This document shows, one piece after another, positions 1 to 5,620 of a stretch of DNA of 6,066 bases. Under the pieces are notes generated by a model. It had not been told where the DNA came from. It saw only the letters and a list, made by a program, of their open reading frames with translations, and ran no database searches. The position numbers and the translations under genes were made by a program. The stretch's first letter is position 1, and each line of letters starts with the position of its first letter. The DNA is taken from contig DRSY01000084.1 of assembly GCA_011372335.1 (NCBI GenBank), forward strand, positions 1-6,066. The letters are read 5' to 3'. Source of the DNA: Candidatus Woesearchaeota archaeon. GTDB taxonomy: Archaea; Nanobdellota; Nanobdellia; Woesearchaeales; SM23-78.

Positions 1-34
1 CCCATAAACTTATTTACTTTATTGAAAATTAATC

Positions 35-48
35 AAAAGATTTATAAA
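35..48 (+). promoter_or_regulatory. BRE/TATA promoter of the winged-helix gene
   Basis: The purine-rich AAAAGA (35-40) followed by TTTATAAA (41-48) fits an archaeal BRE plus TATA box. Its centre lies about 27 bases before the ATG at 72, so transcription should start at or next to the start codon. This is inferred from spacing only. Confidence 0.6.
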
Positions 49-71
49 CAAAGGCCAGAATATTTATTCTT

Positions 72-419
72 ATGAAGAGAAAACGAGGTCGCCCGATAGG
101 CAGTAGTATAAGACAGAACCTCATAGAAATTCTTTATTTCAAAGGCAAAGCGTATGGCTATGAGTTATACAAGGATTACTGTGCGTTATTCCCAAAAGTA
201 ACACTAAGAGTCATTTATTACCACTTAAAGAAAGGCGTTGCACTAGGCGAGTTTAAACTGGAAGCAATACAACACGAAAAAGGTAATTACTCGTGGGGCG
301 GCGAAGCAGAGAAGAAGTATTACGCACTAGGCCCAAGAGCAAAACCTCGCATGAACCCAAAAATAAAGACTTACTTCGATAAAAAAAACAAAAAAGGGGA
401 GCGGCAGAAAAAAAACTAA
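72..419 (+). CDS. Small PadR-like winged-helix DNA-binding protein
   Basis: A 115-residue, very basic protein, probably a transcriptional regulator or DNA-binding protein. Residues 2-8 (KRKRGRP) match the core of an AT-hook, which would add minor-groove contacts. Residues about 13-62 look like a PadR-type winged helix: a first helix (NLIEILYF), a GYELYKDY segment and a recognition-helix region (TLRVIYYHLKKG). The part after it (about 63-92, with YSWGG and KYYALGP) fits the wing and a short family-specific tail. The last 25 residues are lysine-rich and probably disordered. There is no room for the long C-terminal dimerisation helix of classical PadR proteins. The ATG sits about 27 bases after a TATA element with no Shine-Dalgarno, so the mRNA is probably leaderless. 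corA follows 42 bases later, possibly co-transcribed. The PadR-like call rests on recognition; target and ligand are unknown. Confidence 0.75.
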   Translation: MKRKRGRPIGSSIRQNLIEILYFKGKAYGYELYKDYCALFPKVTLRVIYYHLKKGVALGEFKLEAIQHEKGNYSWGGEAEKKYYALGPRAKPRMNPKIKTYFDKKNKKGERQKKN

Positions 420-461
420 TTTAAACACCCAAAAAACAAGTTAGTAAAAAACCAGTTAAAA

Positions 462-1451
462 ATGATGAGAATATTCATAATAAAAGGCCATAGACTACTA
501 AGGAACGCCTCCCAGGGACAGGTGAAGAAATACCTTAAAAACAAAAAAGCAGTTATATGGGTTGATATTCAAAGACCCGGAGAAGCTGATTATAAATTCC
601 TAGAAAATACTTTCAACTTCCATCACTTATCAATAGAAGACTGCAGAAAATCAGTTGAATTACCAAAAGTTGACATTTTTGAGAACTACCTTTTCCTCGT
701 ACTTTACAGTGTGCCACCAAAATCTAAGAAACCAGAATTTAGCAAGAGAGAAATAGACTTCTTTCTTGGAAAGAACTTCCTCGTCACAGTCCATAATTTC
801 AGAGCTCCATGTATTGAACACCAAGTAGACAAACTGGAGAACACTAAGAGCAGAATAGCAATCACAGCTGATTTTCTCATGTACGAGATTATAGACTACT
901 TTGTTGACATGCACTTCCCCCTCCTAGATAAATGGGAGGACTACATAGAAGAACTAGAAGAAGATGTTATCAAGCACAAACATCACAGGAATGTATTAAA
1001 ACAAATAATGAGCATAAAAAAAGAACTTCTTAACTATAGAAAAAGCATAGCACCTCAGATAGAAGTGATAAACAAGTTCACAAAAAAGGATTTCCCATTC
1101 ATAAGGCAGAAGACAAGTATTTACTTTAAAGACGTGTACGATCATTTAATGAGGATTTATTCAGAACTGGAAACCCAGCGGGACTTGTTAAAAAATGTTT
1201 TTGATGCTCATACAACAATAATATCTAAACAAATGACAGAGACCTCCAATAAGATGAACGAGGTGATGCAGAAACTCACGATAATAGCAACCATCTTCAT
1301 GCCACTCACATTTATCACAGGCGTGTACGGAATGAACTTTAAATACATGCCTGAGCTCTACTGGAGATACGGCTACTTTGTAATCATCGGACTGATGCTT
1401 GGAGTTGGGATTATGATGTACTTGTTCTTTAAACGCAGAAAATGGATGTGA
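462..1451 (+). CDS. corA: CorA-family magnesium/divalent-cation channel
   Basis: A 329-residue pentameric membrane channel for uptake of Mg2+ (some relatives carry Co2+, Ni2+ or Zn2+). The first roughly 265 residues form the cytoplasmic alpha/beta domain and the long helices leading to the pore (many charged residues, for example about 155-200). TM1 is about 272-289 and ends in the signature YGMNF (289-293), the selectivity loop, followed by the usual MPEL (296-299). TM2 is about 304-323, with a short basic tail KRRKW that should face the cytoplasm. Length is normal for the family. Two ATG codons stand in tandem at 462 and 465, with no Shine-Dalgarno to choose between them. An AT-rich element AATTTAAAC at about 418-426 could be its own TATA box; otherwise it is read through from the upstream regulator. 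Ion specificity cannot be read from the sequence. Confidence 0.95.
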   Translation: MMRIFIIKGHRLLRNASQGQVKKYLKNKKAVIWVDIQRPGEADYKFLENTFNFHHLSIEDCRKSVELPKVDIFENYLFLVLYSVPPKSKKPEFSKREIDFFLGKNFLVTVHNFRAPCIEHQVDKLENTKSRIAITADFLMYEIIDYFVDMHFPLLDKWEDYIEELEEDVIKHKHHRNVLKQIMSIKKELLNYRKSIAPQIEVINKFTKKDFPFIRQKTSIYFKDVYDHLMRIYSELETQRDLLKNVFDAHTTIISKQMTETSNKMNEVMQKLTIIATIFMPLTFITGVYGMNFKYMPELYWRYGYFVIIGLMLGVGIMMYLFFKRRKWM

Positions 1452-1495
1452 ACCATGTGAAAATATAAAATATATGTGAGTTGATGTAAAAAGCC

Positions 1496-1515
1496 TCTTC
1501 TTTTATTATTAGAAG
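1496..1515 (+). terminator. Possible T-rich terminator after corA
   Basis: A pyrimidine-rich run (TCTTCTTTTATTATT) lies 45 bases after the corA stop in the 99-base gap between two convergent genes. CTTCT (1497-1501) and AGAAG (1511-1515) could form a weak 5-bp stem. Archaeal termination mainly needs T tracts, so this is plausible but unproven. Confidence 0.35.
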
Positions 1516-1520
1516 ATTAT

Positions 1521-1538
1521 CTTAATCATCTTAATCAT
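1521..1538. repeat. 9-bp perfect tandem repeat
   Basis: CTTAATCAT occurs twice in direct succession just beyond the mscS stop codon. On the - strand it reads ATGATTAAG twice. Function unknown; it may be simple slippage. Confidence 0.8.
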
Positions 1539-1550
1539 CCGCTCTTCTTA

Positions 1551-2489
1551 TCACGCTCCTTTTCTCTTCCTCTTCCCCACCCTCTTTGGCTTCTTCATAT
1601 CCTTCTTATAAACAATAGTCCTATAAGGGAAAGGGATTTCAACACCTTCCCTGTCAAACCTCTTCTTAATACTCTCTATTAGTTCATACCTTGAGATAAG
1701 GCTTGCTGGCTGGTTAGGAGTCCAATAATACCCTCTTAGCCTAATACTAAAGTCATCACACCCCACAACCCTCACCTTCACAGAGTCCTTCCCAGCAAGC
1801 AGGTCTGCTTCTGTTCGATTATCAATAAACAAAGGATGTTTTCTTATTTCCTCGCTCATAATCTTCTTGGCAAGGTCAATATCAGAGTCATAACTTATAC
1901 CAATCTCAACTGTTGAGAGGATTCTCTCATCGCCAAAAGTATAATTGTTAATAACCTCTTCGTTAATCACAGAATTAGGGATTATTACACGACGGTTATC
2001 CCATGTTTTAAGCACAGTATGTCTAAGAGTAATATCCTCTATTATACCGTACTCATCTTTTAACTTCACCCTGTCCCCTACACGGAAAGGCTGGCTTATT
2101 GAAATCATAAGACCCGCGACGAGGTTTGATAACGTCTTCTGAGTGGCGAAGCCTATAATAATAGCAAGTACTCCTGCGCCTGCAAGCAAGGAATAAGAGA
2201 AAGATTTAAGGCTCGGGATGTTGCTTATAATCAGGATTGCGCCTACAACATAAATCACAATAACCACTATTCGCCTCATAAAAACGAACTTGGTCCTATC
2301 AGCAGCAAGTCTCTCCTTATATTGCCCTCCGTGCTTCTTCAAGTGTTTTTCAAGCGCATGCTCCGCACTCCTAAAACTCCTCTTAAGAAGGTAATTCGCA
2401 ATATTACCACTGATTATGGTTGTTACACCGATAAAAATAGGAAGGAAATATGCTTTGAAAGGACTATTAAGCCAAGCTAATAAACTCAT
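1551..2489 (-). CDS. mscS: MscS-type small-conductance mechanosensitive channel
   Basis: A 312-residue channel that opens under membrane tension to release solutes during hypo-osmotic shock. Numbered from the chosen ATG: TM1 about 11-36, TM2 about 70-90, and pore-lining TM3 about 97-131 with the Gly/Ala-rich packing typical of MscS (GAGVLAIIIGFATQ). QPFRVGD (133-139) then marks the entry to the cytoplasmic beta domain, followed by the alpha/beta vestibule. The last residues are strongly basic (KKPKRVGKRKRKGA), an extension that may contact lipid or nucleic acid. Three TM helices and the length match the E. coli MscS class. The longer reading from GTG at 2495 is rejected because the GAGGTG Shine-Dalgarno (2495-2500) contains that codon; the ATG at 2489 has ideal spacing. 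The stop is doubled (TGA TAA). The gene converges on corA and follows trmJ on the same strand, with its own promoter. Confidence 0.93.
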   Translation of the reverse strand: MSLLAWLNSPFKAYFLPIFIGVTTIISGNIANYLLKRSFRSAEHALEKHLKKHGGQYKERLAADRTKFVFMRRIVVIVIYVVGAILIISNIPSLKSFSYSLLAGAGVLAIIIGFATQKTLSNLVAGLMISISQPFRVGDRVKLKDEYGIIEDITLRHTVLKTWDNRRVIIPNSVINEEVINNYTFGDERILSTVEIGISYDSDIDLAKKIMSEEIRKHPLFIDNRTEADLLAGKDSVKVRVVGCDDFSIRLRGYYWTPNQPASLISRYELIESIKKRFDREGVEIPFPYRTIVYKKDMKKPKRVGKRKRKGA

Positions 2490-2494
2490 CCACA

Positions 2495-2500
2495 CACCTC
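2495..2500 (-). promoter_or_regulatory. Shine-Dalgarno of mscS that decides the start
   Basis: On the - strand GAGGTG stands five bases before the ATG at 2489. Because it covers the in-frame GTG at 2493-2495, that GTG is unlikely to be the start. Confidence 0.75.
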
Positions 2501-2526
2501 TTCTTTTAACAGAAAAACCAGGTGTT

Positions 2527-2536
2527 ATTTATAAAA
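2527..2536 (-). promoter_or_regulatory. TATA box of mscS
   Basis: TTTTATAAAT on the - strand lies immediately after the trmJ stop codon. A start of transcription about 27 bases on (near 2505) would give a leader of about 16 bases holding the Shine-Dalgarno. This suggests mscS can be transcribed independently of trmJ. Confidence 0.5.
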
Positions 2537-2537
2537 T

Positions 2538-3236
2538 TTATTTTATTTTTTTCAGGAATCCCATTAAGGCGTATGCTTCTCGTCTGGTCATAAAACTCTT
2601 GGTTATCATCCTCTTCCATACCTTGAGTTGTGTTTCTTTTTTCCGCTCCGTGGCGAAGCTCATCTTCTTCATAGCACTTCTCAGGAGTTTTAGTATTTGT
2701 TCCTTCTCCTTTCTGCTCATAGGAGTATAAGGCTTTAATAATTCTTTTGTATGTTGCTCCTTGTAAATCTCGTAAAGAATTATTCCTAATGCATGGCTTA
2801 TGTTAAGGGCTTTGTACTTCTTATTTGTTGGGATGCTGACTATGAAATCGCATAGTCTTACCTCCTTGTTCTTTAGACCTTGACTCTCTCTTCCCAGGAT
2901 TATTGCTATGTTTATCTTGCTTCCTTTGCTTATTATCTCCTTGAGTTTCATGGCTAGTTGGGCTGGAGTGATAGGGCTTCTTGTAATATTATAATCTGTT
3001 CCTAGTTTACTCGTTGTTCCTATGAGATAATCGTACTTTGCTAATATACTAAAACCATTAATCTTGGCTTTATCAAGTATGCTCTGAGCGTTTTTTGCAA
3101 GCCTTCTTGACTCTTGGTTTATTCTACACTTAGGGTTAATAAGAACAAGCTGCTTAACACCAAAATTAGCCATCACCCTCGCAACACTCCCAATATTAGC
3201 AGGGTTCTCTGGCTCTATTAATACTATGCTAATCAT
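2538..3236 (-). CDS. trmJ: TrmJ-like SPOUT tRNA 2'-O-methyltransferase
   Basis: A 232-residue S-adenosylmethionine-dependent RNA ribose methyltransferase. Archaeal TrmJ enzymes are known to methylate the 2'-OH of cytidine 32 in the tRNA anticodon loop. All three SPOUT motifs are present: motif 1 with PENPANIGSVAR (9-20), whose Arg20 is the conserved catalytic-type arginine; motif 2 LGRESQGL (114-121); and motif 3 IPTN...YKALNISHAL (135-150), forming the trefoil knot that holds the cofactor. The C-terminal helical part (about 174-232, with a conserved-looking Trp207 and TRREAYALMGFL) matches the TrmJ extension used in dimer formation and tRNA binding. Length is usual. The ATG at 3236 is about 28 bases from a TATA element with no Shine-Dalgarno, so it is probably leaderless. 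A LasT/TrmH-type assignment is the alternative; exact target nucleotide is inferred. Confidence 0.9.
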   Translation of the reverse strand: MISIVLIEPENPANIGSVARVMANFGVKQLVLINPKCRINQESRRLAKNAQSILDKAKINGFSILAKYDYLIGTTSKLGTDYNITRSPITPAQLAMKLKEIISKGSKINIAIILGRESQGLKNKEVRLCDFIVSIPTNKKYKALNISHALGIILYEIYKEQHTKELLKPYTPMSRKEKEQILKLLRSAMKKMSFATERKKETQLKVWKRMITKSFMTRREAYALMGFLKKIK

Positions 3237-3258
3237 TTAAATCCAGGAATAAGGGCTT

Positions 3259-3268
3259 TATTTAAAAA
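3259..3268 (-). promoter_or_regulatory. TATA box of trmJ
   Basis: TTTTTAAATA on the - strand is centred about 28 bases before the trmJ ATG, predicting leaderless transcription. It lies inside the right-hand member of a pair of 13-bp direct repeats, as read on the - strand. Confidence 0.55.
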
Positions 3269-3287
3269 TTTATCATTTAAAAATTTA
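3260..3287. repeat. Two perfect 13-bp AT-rich direct repeats
   Basis: ATTTAAAAATTTA occurs at 3260-3272 and again at 3275-3287, with two bases between. Each copy is nearly palindromic, so each can serve as a TATA box in either direction or as a repressor site. The left copy holds the likely trmJ TATA box. Confidence 0.75.
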
Positions 3288-3454
3288 AGTTAGGAGTAGA
3301 ATACCGGGGTATGCGCTGTGTGATAAGAGAAGTTAAAGGTGCTAAGAGATATTAAAGAAAGAGATTCGCTAGAAATATATTGGTTAAGATAACTTCGGGG
3401 GAATTATTAAGAGATACTTGAAGGATATGAGTTGAATGCGAATTAAGAACAAAA
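3288..3454. other. Gene-free gap between the protease and trmJ
   Basis: I find no convincing gene, tRNA or T-rich terminator here. Visible items are the inverted repeat ATACC-GG-GGTAT at 3301-3312 and a 14-codon + strand ORF from ATG 3311 to TAA 3355 (MRCVIREVKGAKRY). That ATG is about 30 bases after the centre of the second 13-bp repeat, so a leaderless transcript is possible. Immediately after the protease stop, the - strand has an open stretch of 35 codons without a start codon. Confidence 0.4.
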
Positions 3455-4642
3455 TCAAATAAGAGACGACACCCCGTTTATAAGAGCTGATAGTGTTGCT
3501 TCTATTATTGGCCATAGTAGAACAAGGATTATTATTAGTAAAATAATTGTTACCTTAGCCATGATGTTATTGCCTTTCTTCTCTCCAAAACTCCTTGTGA
3601 GACTTACTTGGAGCATTCTCCCACCATCAACTATCCCTAAAGGTAAGAGGTTTGCCAGCCCGAGGCCGATGCTTAGAATGAACACCCAGTTAAGCAAGCC
3701 TACAAGCCATATAAACACTTTTACCAGCACGTTATCTTCGTTGCTGAGCCTTGTTTCAACTGTTACACCTATTACTGGCTGGTCGGGGTTCTCAGGTCTG
3801 CTTGTTGTTGTTACAGTATGGTTTTCCTCATCATTACCTATGATTATTGTTTCGTTCACACTTATATTCTCAAAGGCTCGTATGAAATCCTTCACACTAG
3901 TCACAGTCATGTTATTAATTCTGGTGTACACTACGCCTGTTTTTAAGCCTGCTTGCTCTGCTGGCATGCCAGGCTCAACTTCTAAAAAACTGACTCCTAC
4001 GGGGTGTACATAAGCCGCGGCTATTGGATTCGCTATAAAGGCAAAGATGAGGATTACTGCTCCTGCTGTGAGGATATTAGAAAGAGGGCCTGCTGAGAAT
4101 ACACTGCATTTAACAGCATCCTTTTTTTTCTTTAGTTTCTTCTCATCAGGTTCAACAAAAGCTCCGATTAAAGGTCCGAAGAATACAATACCAGTATTCT
4201 TAACATTTAGGCCATGAGCTTTTGCAACAATACCGTGACTGAACTCATGGATGCATACAACTATGAATAATGAGATGATACCGTACCAGAAAGGCACGAA
4301 GACAGGGCTGCCAGGCACAGGCACCCCTGGTAAGACAGGGGCGATCGGTGGGGGTGCTTCAGGGATGAATATGAAGTCGTGTATGCCTTTTATGATGAAG
4401 ACGATGATAACAGCCATGCCGATATAACCAATGATAATCCCAAAATACCCCATGGTTCTTATAAGTCTCTTATACTTGGTTCCAATCTTATTAATGATTC
4501 TTAAGCCGATCTTAGTTCTGTAAAGAGCAATAAACTTTGCTTGGAACTGGAATTTTTTCCTCTTTATAATTATGAAAAGGATTATTATCAAGTAGAATAG
4601 GATTACCCATTTATACTGTGCTACGCTACTAAAAAAACCCAT
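3455..4642 (-). CDS. Site-2-type membrane metalloprotease (M50) with PDZ domain
   Basis: A 395-residue intramembrane zinc protease of the RseP/site-2 protease family, which cuts substrates within or near the membrane. TM segments are about 12-27 and 65-85. A proline-rich loop follows (94-113). The active-site helix carries HEFSH (132-136), the HExxH zinc site with catalytic Glu133. GPLSN (185-189) is the conserved Asn-bearing loop. A PDZ domain spans about 215-297 (EPGMPAEQAGL is its hallmark entry). NLLPLGIVDGG (331-341) supplies the third zinc ligand, Asp339. A last TM is about 364-382. All key residues are intact, so it should be active. The ATG at 4642 has no Shine-Dalgarno but a TATA-like element about 30 bases upstream. 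No partner anti-sigma-like substrate is visible nearby, so the substrate is unknown. Confidence 0.93.
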   Translation of the reverse strand: MGFFSSVAQYKWVILFYLIIILFIIIKRKKFQFQAKFIALYRTKIGLRIINKIGTKYKRLIRTMGYFGIIIGYIGMAVIIVFIIKGIHDFIFIPEAPPPIAPVLPGVPVPGSPVFVPFWYGIISLFIVVCIHEFSHGIVAKAHGLNVKNTGIVFFGPLIGAFVEPDEKKLKKKKDAVKCSVFSAGPLSNILTAGAVILIFAFIANPIAAAYVHPVGVSFLEVEPGMPAEQAGLKTGVVYTRINNMTVTSVKDFIRAFENISVNETIIIGNDEENHTVTTTSRPENPDQPVIGVTVETRLSNEDNVLVKVFIWLVGLLNWVFILSIGLGLANLLPLGIVDGGRMLQVSLTRSFGEKKGNNIMAKVTIILLIIILVLLWPIIEATLSALINGVSSLI

Positions 4643-4668
4643 GTCAAAGAACTGAATTAGTCACGGGC

Positions 4669-4677
4669 TTTTTATTT
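4669..4677 (-). promoter_or_regulatory. Possible TATA box of the M50 protease gene
   Basis: AAATAAAAA on the - strand is centred about 31 bases before the ATG at 4642, giving a leader of at most a few bases. The match to a TATA consensus is only fair. Confidence 0.4.
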
Positions 4678-4684
4678 GTTTTGG

Positions 4685-4753
4685 TTAAGAGTGCTTCTCT
4701 TTCATTACACTCTCAGCGTATCTATTTATCCACTTAGGTATGTGTTGCTCCTT
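4685..4753 (-). other. Short protein-like open stretch with Shine-Dalgarno but no normal start
   Basis: Between stops on the - strand lies a 22-codon open segment reading KEQHIPKWINRYAESVMKEK and ending HS before TAA. Its composition looks more protein-like than the flanking DNA. A strong AAAGGAG (4748-4754) precedes it, but the only codon at the right spacing is ATA; the sole ATG comes late. It could be the end of a decayed gene, a micropeptide with a rare start, or chance. Confidence 0.25.
4687..4714. repeat. Inverted repeat (7-bp stem, 14-base loop)
   Basis: AAGAGTG (4687-4693) and CACTCTC (4708-4714) pair over six Watson-Crick bases plus one wobble. There is no following T tract on the - strand, so a terminator is not indicated. 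Confidence 0.35.
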
Positions 4754-4792
4754 TTAGTCCTTCAATATTTATCATATTTACTATACAGCAGA

Positions 4793-4849
4793 TTAAAATT
4801 TTCTCATTGATATCTTAAAAAACTTCTTCAATAAATTCAATAAATTCAT
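4793..4849 (-). CDS. Possible 18-residue amphipathic micropeptide
   Basis: An ATG-to-TAA reading frame downstream of L40e encodes MNLLNLLKKFFKISMRKF, cationic and amphipathic if helical. A purine-rich GAGGG (4860-4864) lies ten bases before the ATG, somewhat far for a Shine-Dalgarno. The start overlaps a 9-bp tandem repeat that encodes NLL twice. It is small enough to arise by chance. If real it could be a small membrane peptide; no family is recognised. Confidence 0.2.
   Translation of the reverse strand: MNLLNLLKKFFKISMRKF
4830..4847. repeat. 9-bp perfect tandem repeat
   Basis: AATAAATTC occurs twice in direct succession in the L40e-to-protease gap. Low complexity makes slippage the simplest origin. 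Confidence 0.75.
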
Positions 4850-4858
4850 TAATTATCC

Positions 4859-4902
4859 GCCCTCTTCTTTTAAGGGGATGAGAATTAAGAGAAAAAAGAG
4901 GC
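4859..4902 (-). terminator. Hairpin just after the L40e stop codon
   Basis: On the - strand GCCTCTTTTTT (4892-4902) can pair with AAAAGAAGAGGGC (4859-4871), giving about 11 pairs with one bulged G and one G-U pair. It begins two bases after the L40e stop, and its 5' arm is a T-rich run. It could end the eIF5A-L40e transcript or stabilise its 3' end. Confidence 0.35.
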
Positions 4903-4904
4903 TT

Positions 4905-5066
4905 TTACTTCTTCTTTATTGGTCTGAACGCCTTGGAGTTACACTTCCTACATTTAACCTTGCCAGCAAGAACCTTAAGCATGGGTGCGCGTATCTTGGT
5001 CTTACACTTCCTACACACGAATACATTCCTGAAAAGTCTTGCTTCTGCTTCAGGGAACTTTGCCAT
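4905..5066 (-). CDS. rpl40e: Large-subunit ribosomal protein L40e
   Basis: A 53-residue zinc-ribbon protein of the large ribosomal subunit, found in archaea and, fused to ubiquitin, in eukaryotes. The reading MAKFPEAEARLFRNVFVCRK begins it. Two CxxC pairs, Cys18/Cys21 and Cys39/Cys42, are 17 residues apart and bind one zinc. The rest is strongly basic (KTKIRAP, KAFRPIKKK), as expected for rRNA contact. It is a free protein without ubiquitin, which is the archaeal form. The ATG at 5066 is preceded by GAGGGG (5072-5077) at five bases. Only 15 bases separate it from the eIF5A stop, in the same frame after a doubled TAA TAA, so the two are very likely co-transcribed. It has no promoter of its own that I can see. 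Confidence 0.93.
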   Translation of the reverse strand: MAKFPEAEARLFRNVFVCRKCKTKIRAPMLKVLAGKVKCRKCNSKAFRPIKKK

Positions 5067-5081
5067 GAGGACCCCTCTTTA

Positions 5082-5483
5082 TTAGCTTGGTTTTATCTGC
5101 TTCATAACCCTGTCGTTAAGAATCACCCAGTAGAGCACAACATCCCCTTCTTTTAATTCCGGTTTTAGTTCTTCTGGGATTGCTAAATCAAAAGTTTCAT
5201 ACGTTTCTGAATCCATTACCTGGGCTGTATCGCCTGTTATGCTTAGCACCTGAGCGTTTCGCTTATCAATAACAGGCACTTCTATCTCATCATGCCCTGG
5301 CATTACTATTTGTCTTTTCCTACCATCAACGATTCCTACCGCGTCCAGTCTAACCTTTGCATGCCCATGCTTCCCAGGCCTTGATACTTGTATATTAGTA
5401 ACCGTGCATGCAGCACCATCAATCACAACATAGTTACCTACTTGTAAGCTGCCCACGCTTCGCCTTTTTACTTCACCACTCAT
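5082..5483 (-). CDS. eif5a: Translation factor aIF5A (hypusine-type eIF5A)
   Basis: A 133-residue factor that binds near the ribosomal E site and helps peptide-bond formation at difficult stretches; it is the archaeal counterpart of bacterial EF-P. The N-terminal SH3-like domain (about 1-70) carries the loop SRPGKHGHAK, whose Lys38 is the residue converted to hypusine by deoxyhypusine synthase in this family. The C-terminal OB-fold runs from about 71 to 133 (start near IDKRNAQVLS). Length is normal and the hypusine loop is intact. The ATG at 5483 follows GGTGAT (5487-5492), an archaeal Shine-Dalgarno. It heads an operon with L40e and is divergent from the nuclease gene at 5644. The modifying enzyme is not in this window. 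Confidence 0.97.
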   Translation of the reverse strand: MSGEVKRRSVGSLQVGNYVVIDGAACTVTNIQVSRPGKHGHAKVRLDAVGIVDGRKRQIVMPGHDEIEVPVIDKRNAQVLSITGDTAQVMDSETYETFDLAIPEELKPELKEGDVVLYWVILNDRVMKQIKPS

Positions 5484-5486
5484 ATT

Positions 5487-5492
5487 ATCACC
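5487..5492 (-). promoter_or_regulatory. Shine-Dalgarno of eIF5A
   Basis: GGTGAT on the - strand stands three bases before the ATG (five if only GGTG is counted) and matches the 3' end of archaeal 16S rRNA. Confidence 0.6.
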
Positions 5493-5526
5493 ATGAAAAG
5501 TTACTAGTCCTCAGGGATAAGATTTT

Positions 5527-5535
5527 ATTTAAAAA
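5527..5535 (-). promoter_or_regulatory. TATA box of the eIF5A-L40e operon
   Basis: TTTTTAAAT on the - strand, centred near 5531, predicts transcription from about 5504 and a leader of about 20 bases that contains the Shine-Dalgarno. Confidence 0.5.
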
Positions 5536-5604
5536 GGTTTCTATGAAGATCAGAGATGGTTGTTTTTAGGATAAGCTCTTATTCCTATGCTTTTTTAATA
5601 CGGA

Positions 5605-5620
5605 GGGAAAAGCTTAAATA
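5605..5620 (+). promoter_or_regulatory. BRE/TATA promoter of the nuclease gene
   Basis: GGGAAA (5605-5610) followed by GCTTAAATA (5612-5620) fits BRE plus TATA. Its centre is about 28 bases before the ATG at 5644, which predicts a leaderless transcript. The rest of the 160-base divergent region holds the eIF5A promoter and no gene. Confidence 0.55.

Noticed and set aside
660..914. 84-codon reading frame on the - strand
   Set aside because: Lies wholly inside corA, whose protein has clear family motifs; the antisense product is unlike any protein I know.
1945..2142. 65-codon reading frame on the + strand
   Set aside because: Antisense to the conserved beta domain of mscS; no start signals.
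2416..2730. 104-codon reading frame on the + strand
   Set aside because: Spans the mscS start, its promoter and the trmJ end antisense; hydrophobic only because it mirrors AT-rich coding DNA.
3288..3454. Possible tRNA or C/D-box RNA in the trmJ upstream gap
   Set aside because: No cloverleaf, T-loop GTTCRA or paired C (RTGATGA) and D (CTGA) boxes at proper spacing on either strand.
3561..4013. 150-codon reading frame on the + strand
   Set aside because: Antisense to the protease PDZ and C-terminal region, which carries the definitive motifs; low-complexity Ser/Thr/Leu composition.
4878..5156. 92-codon reading frame on the + strand
   Set aside because: Antisense across L40e and the end of eIF5A, both well supported on the - strand.
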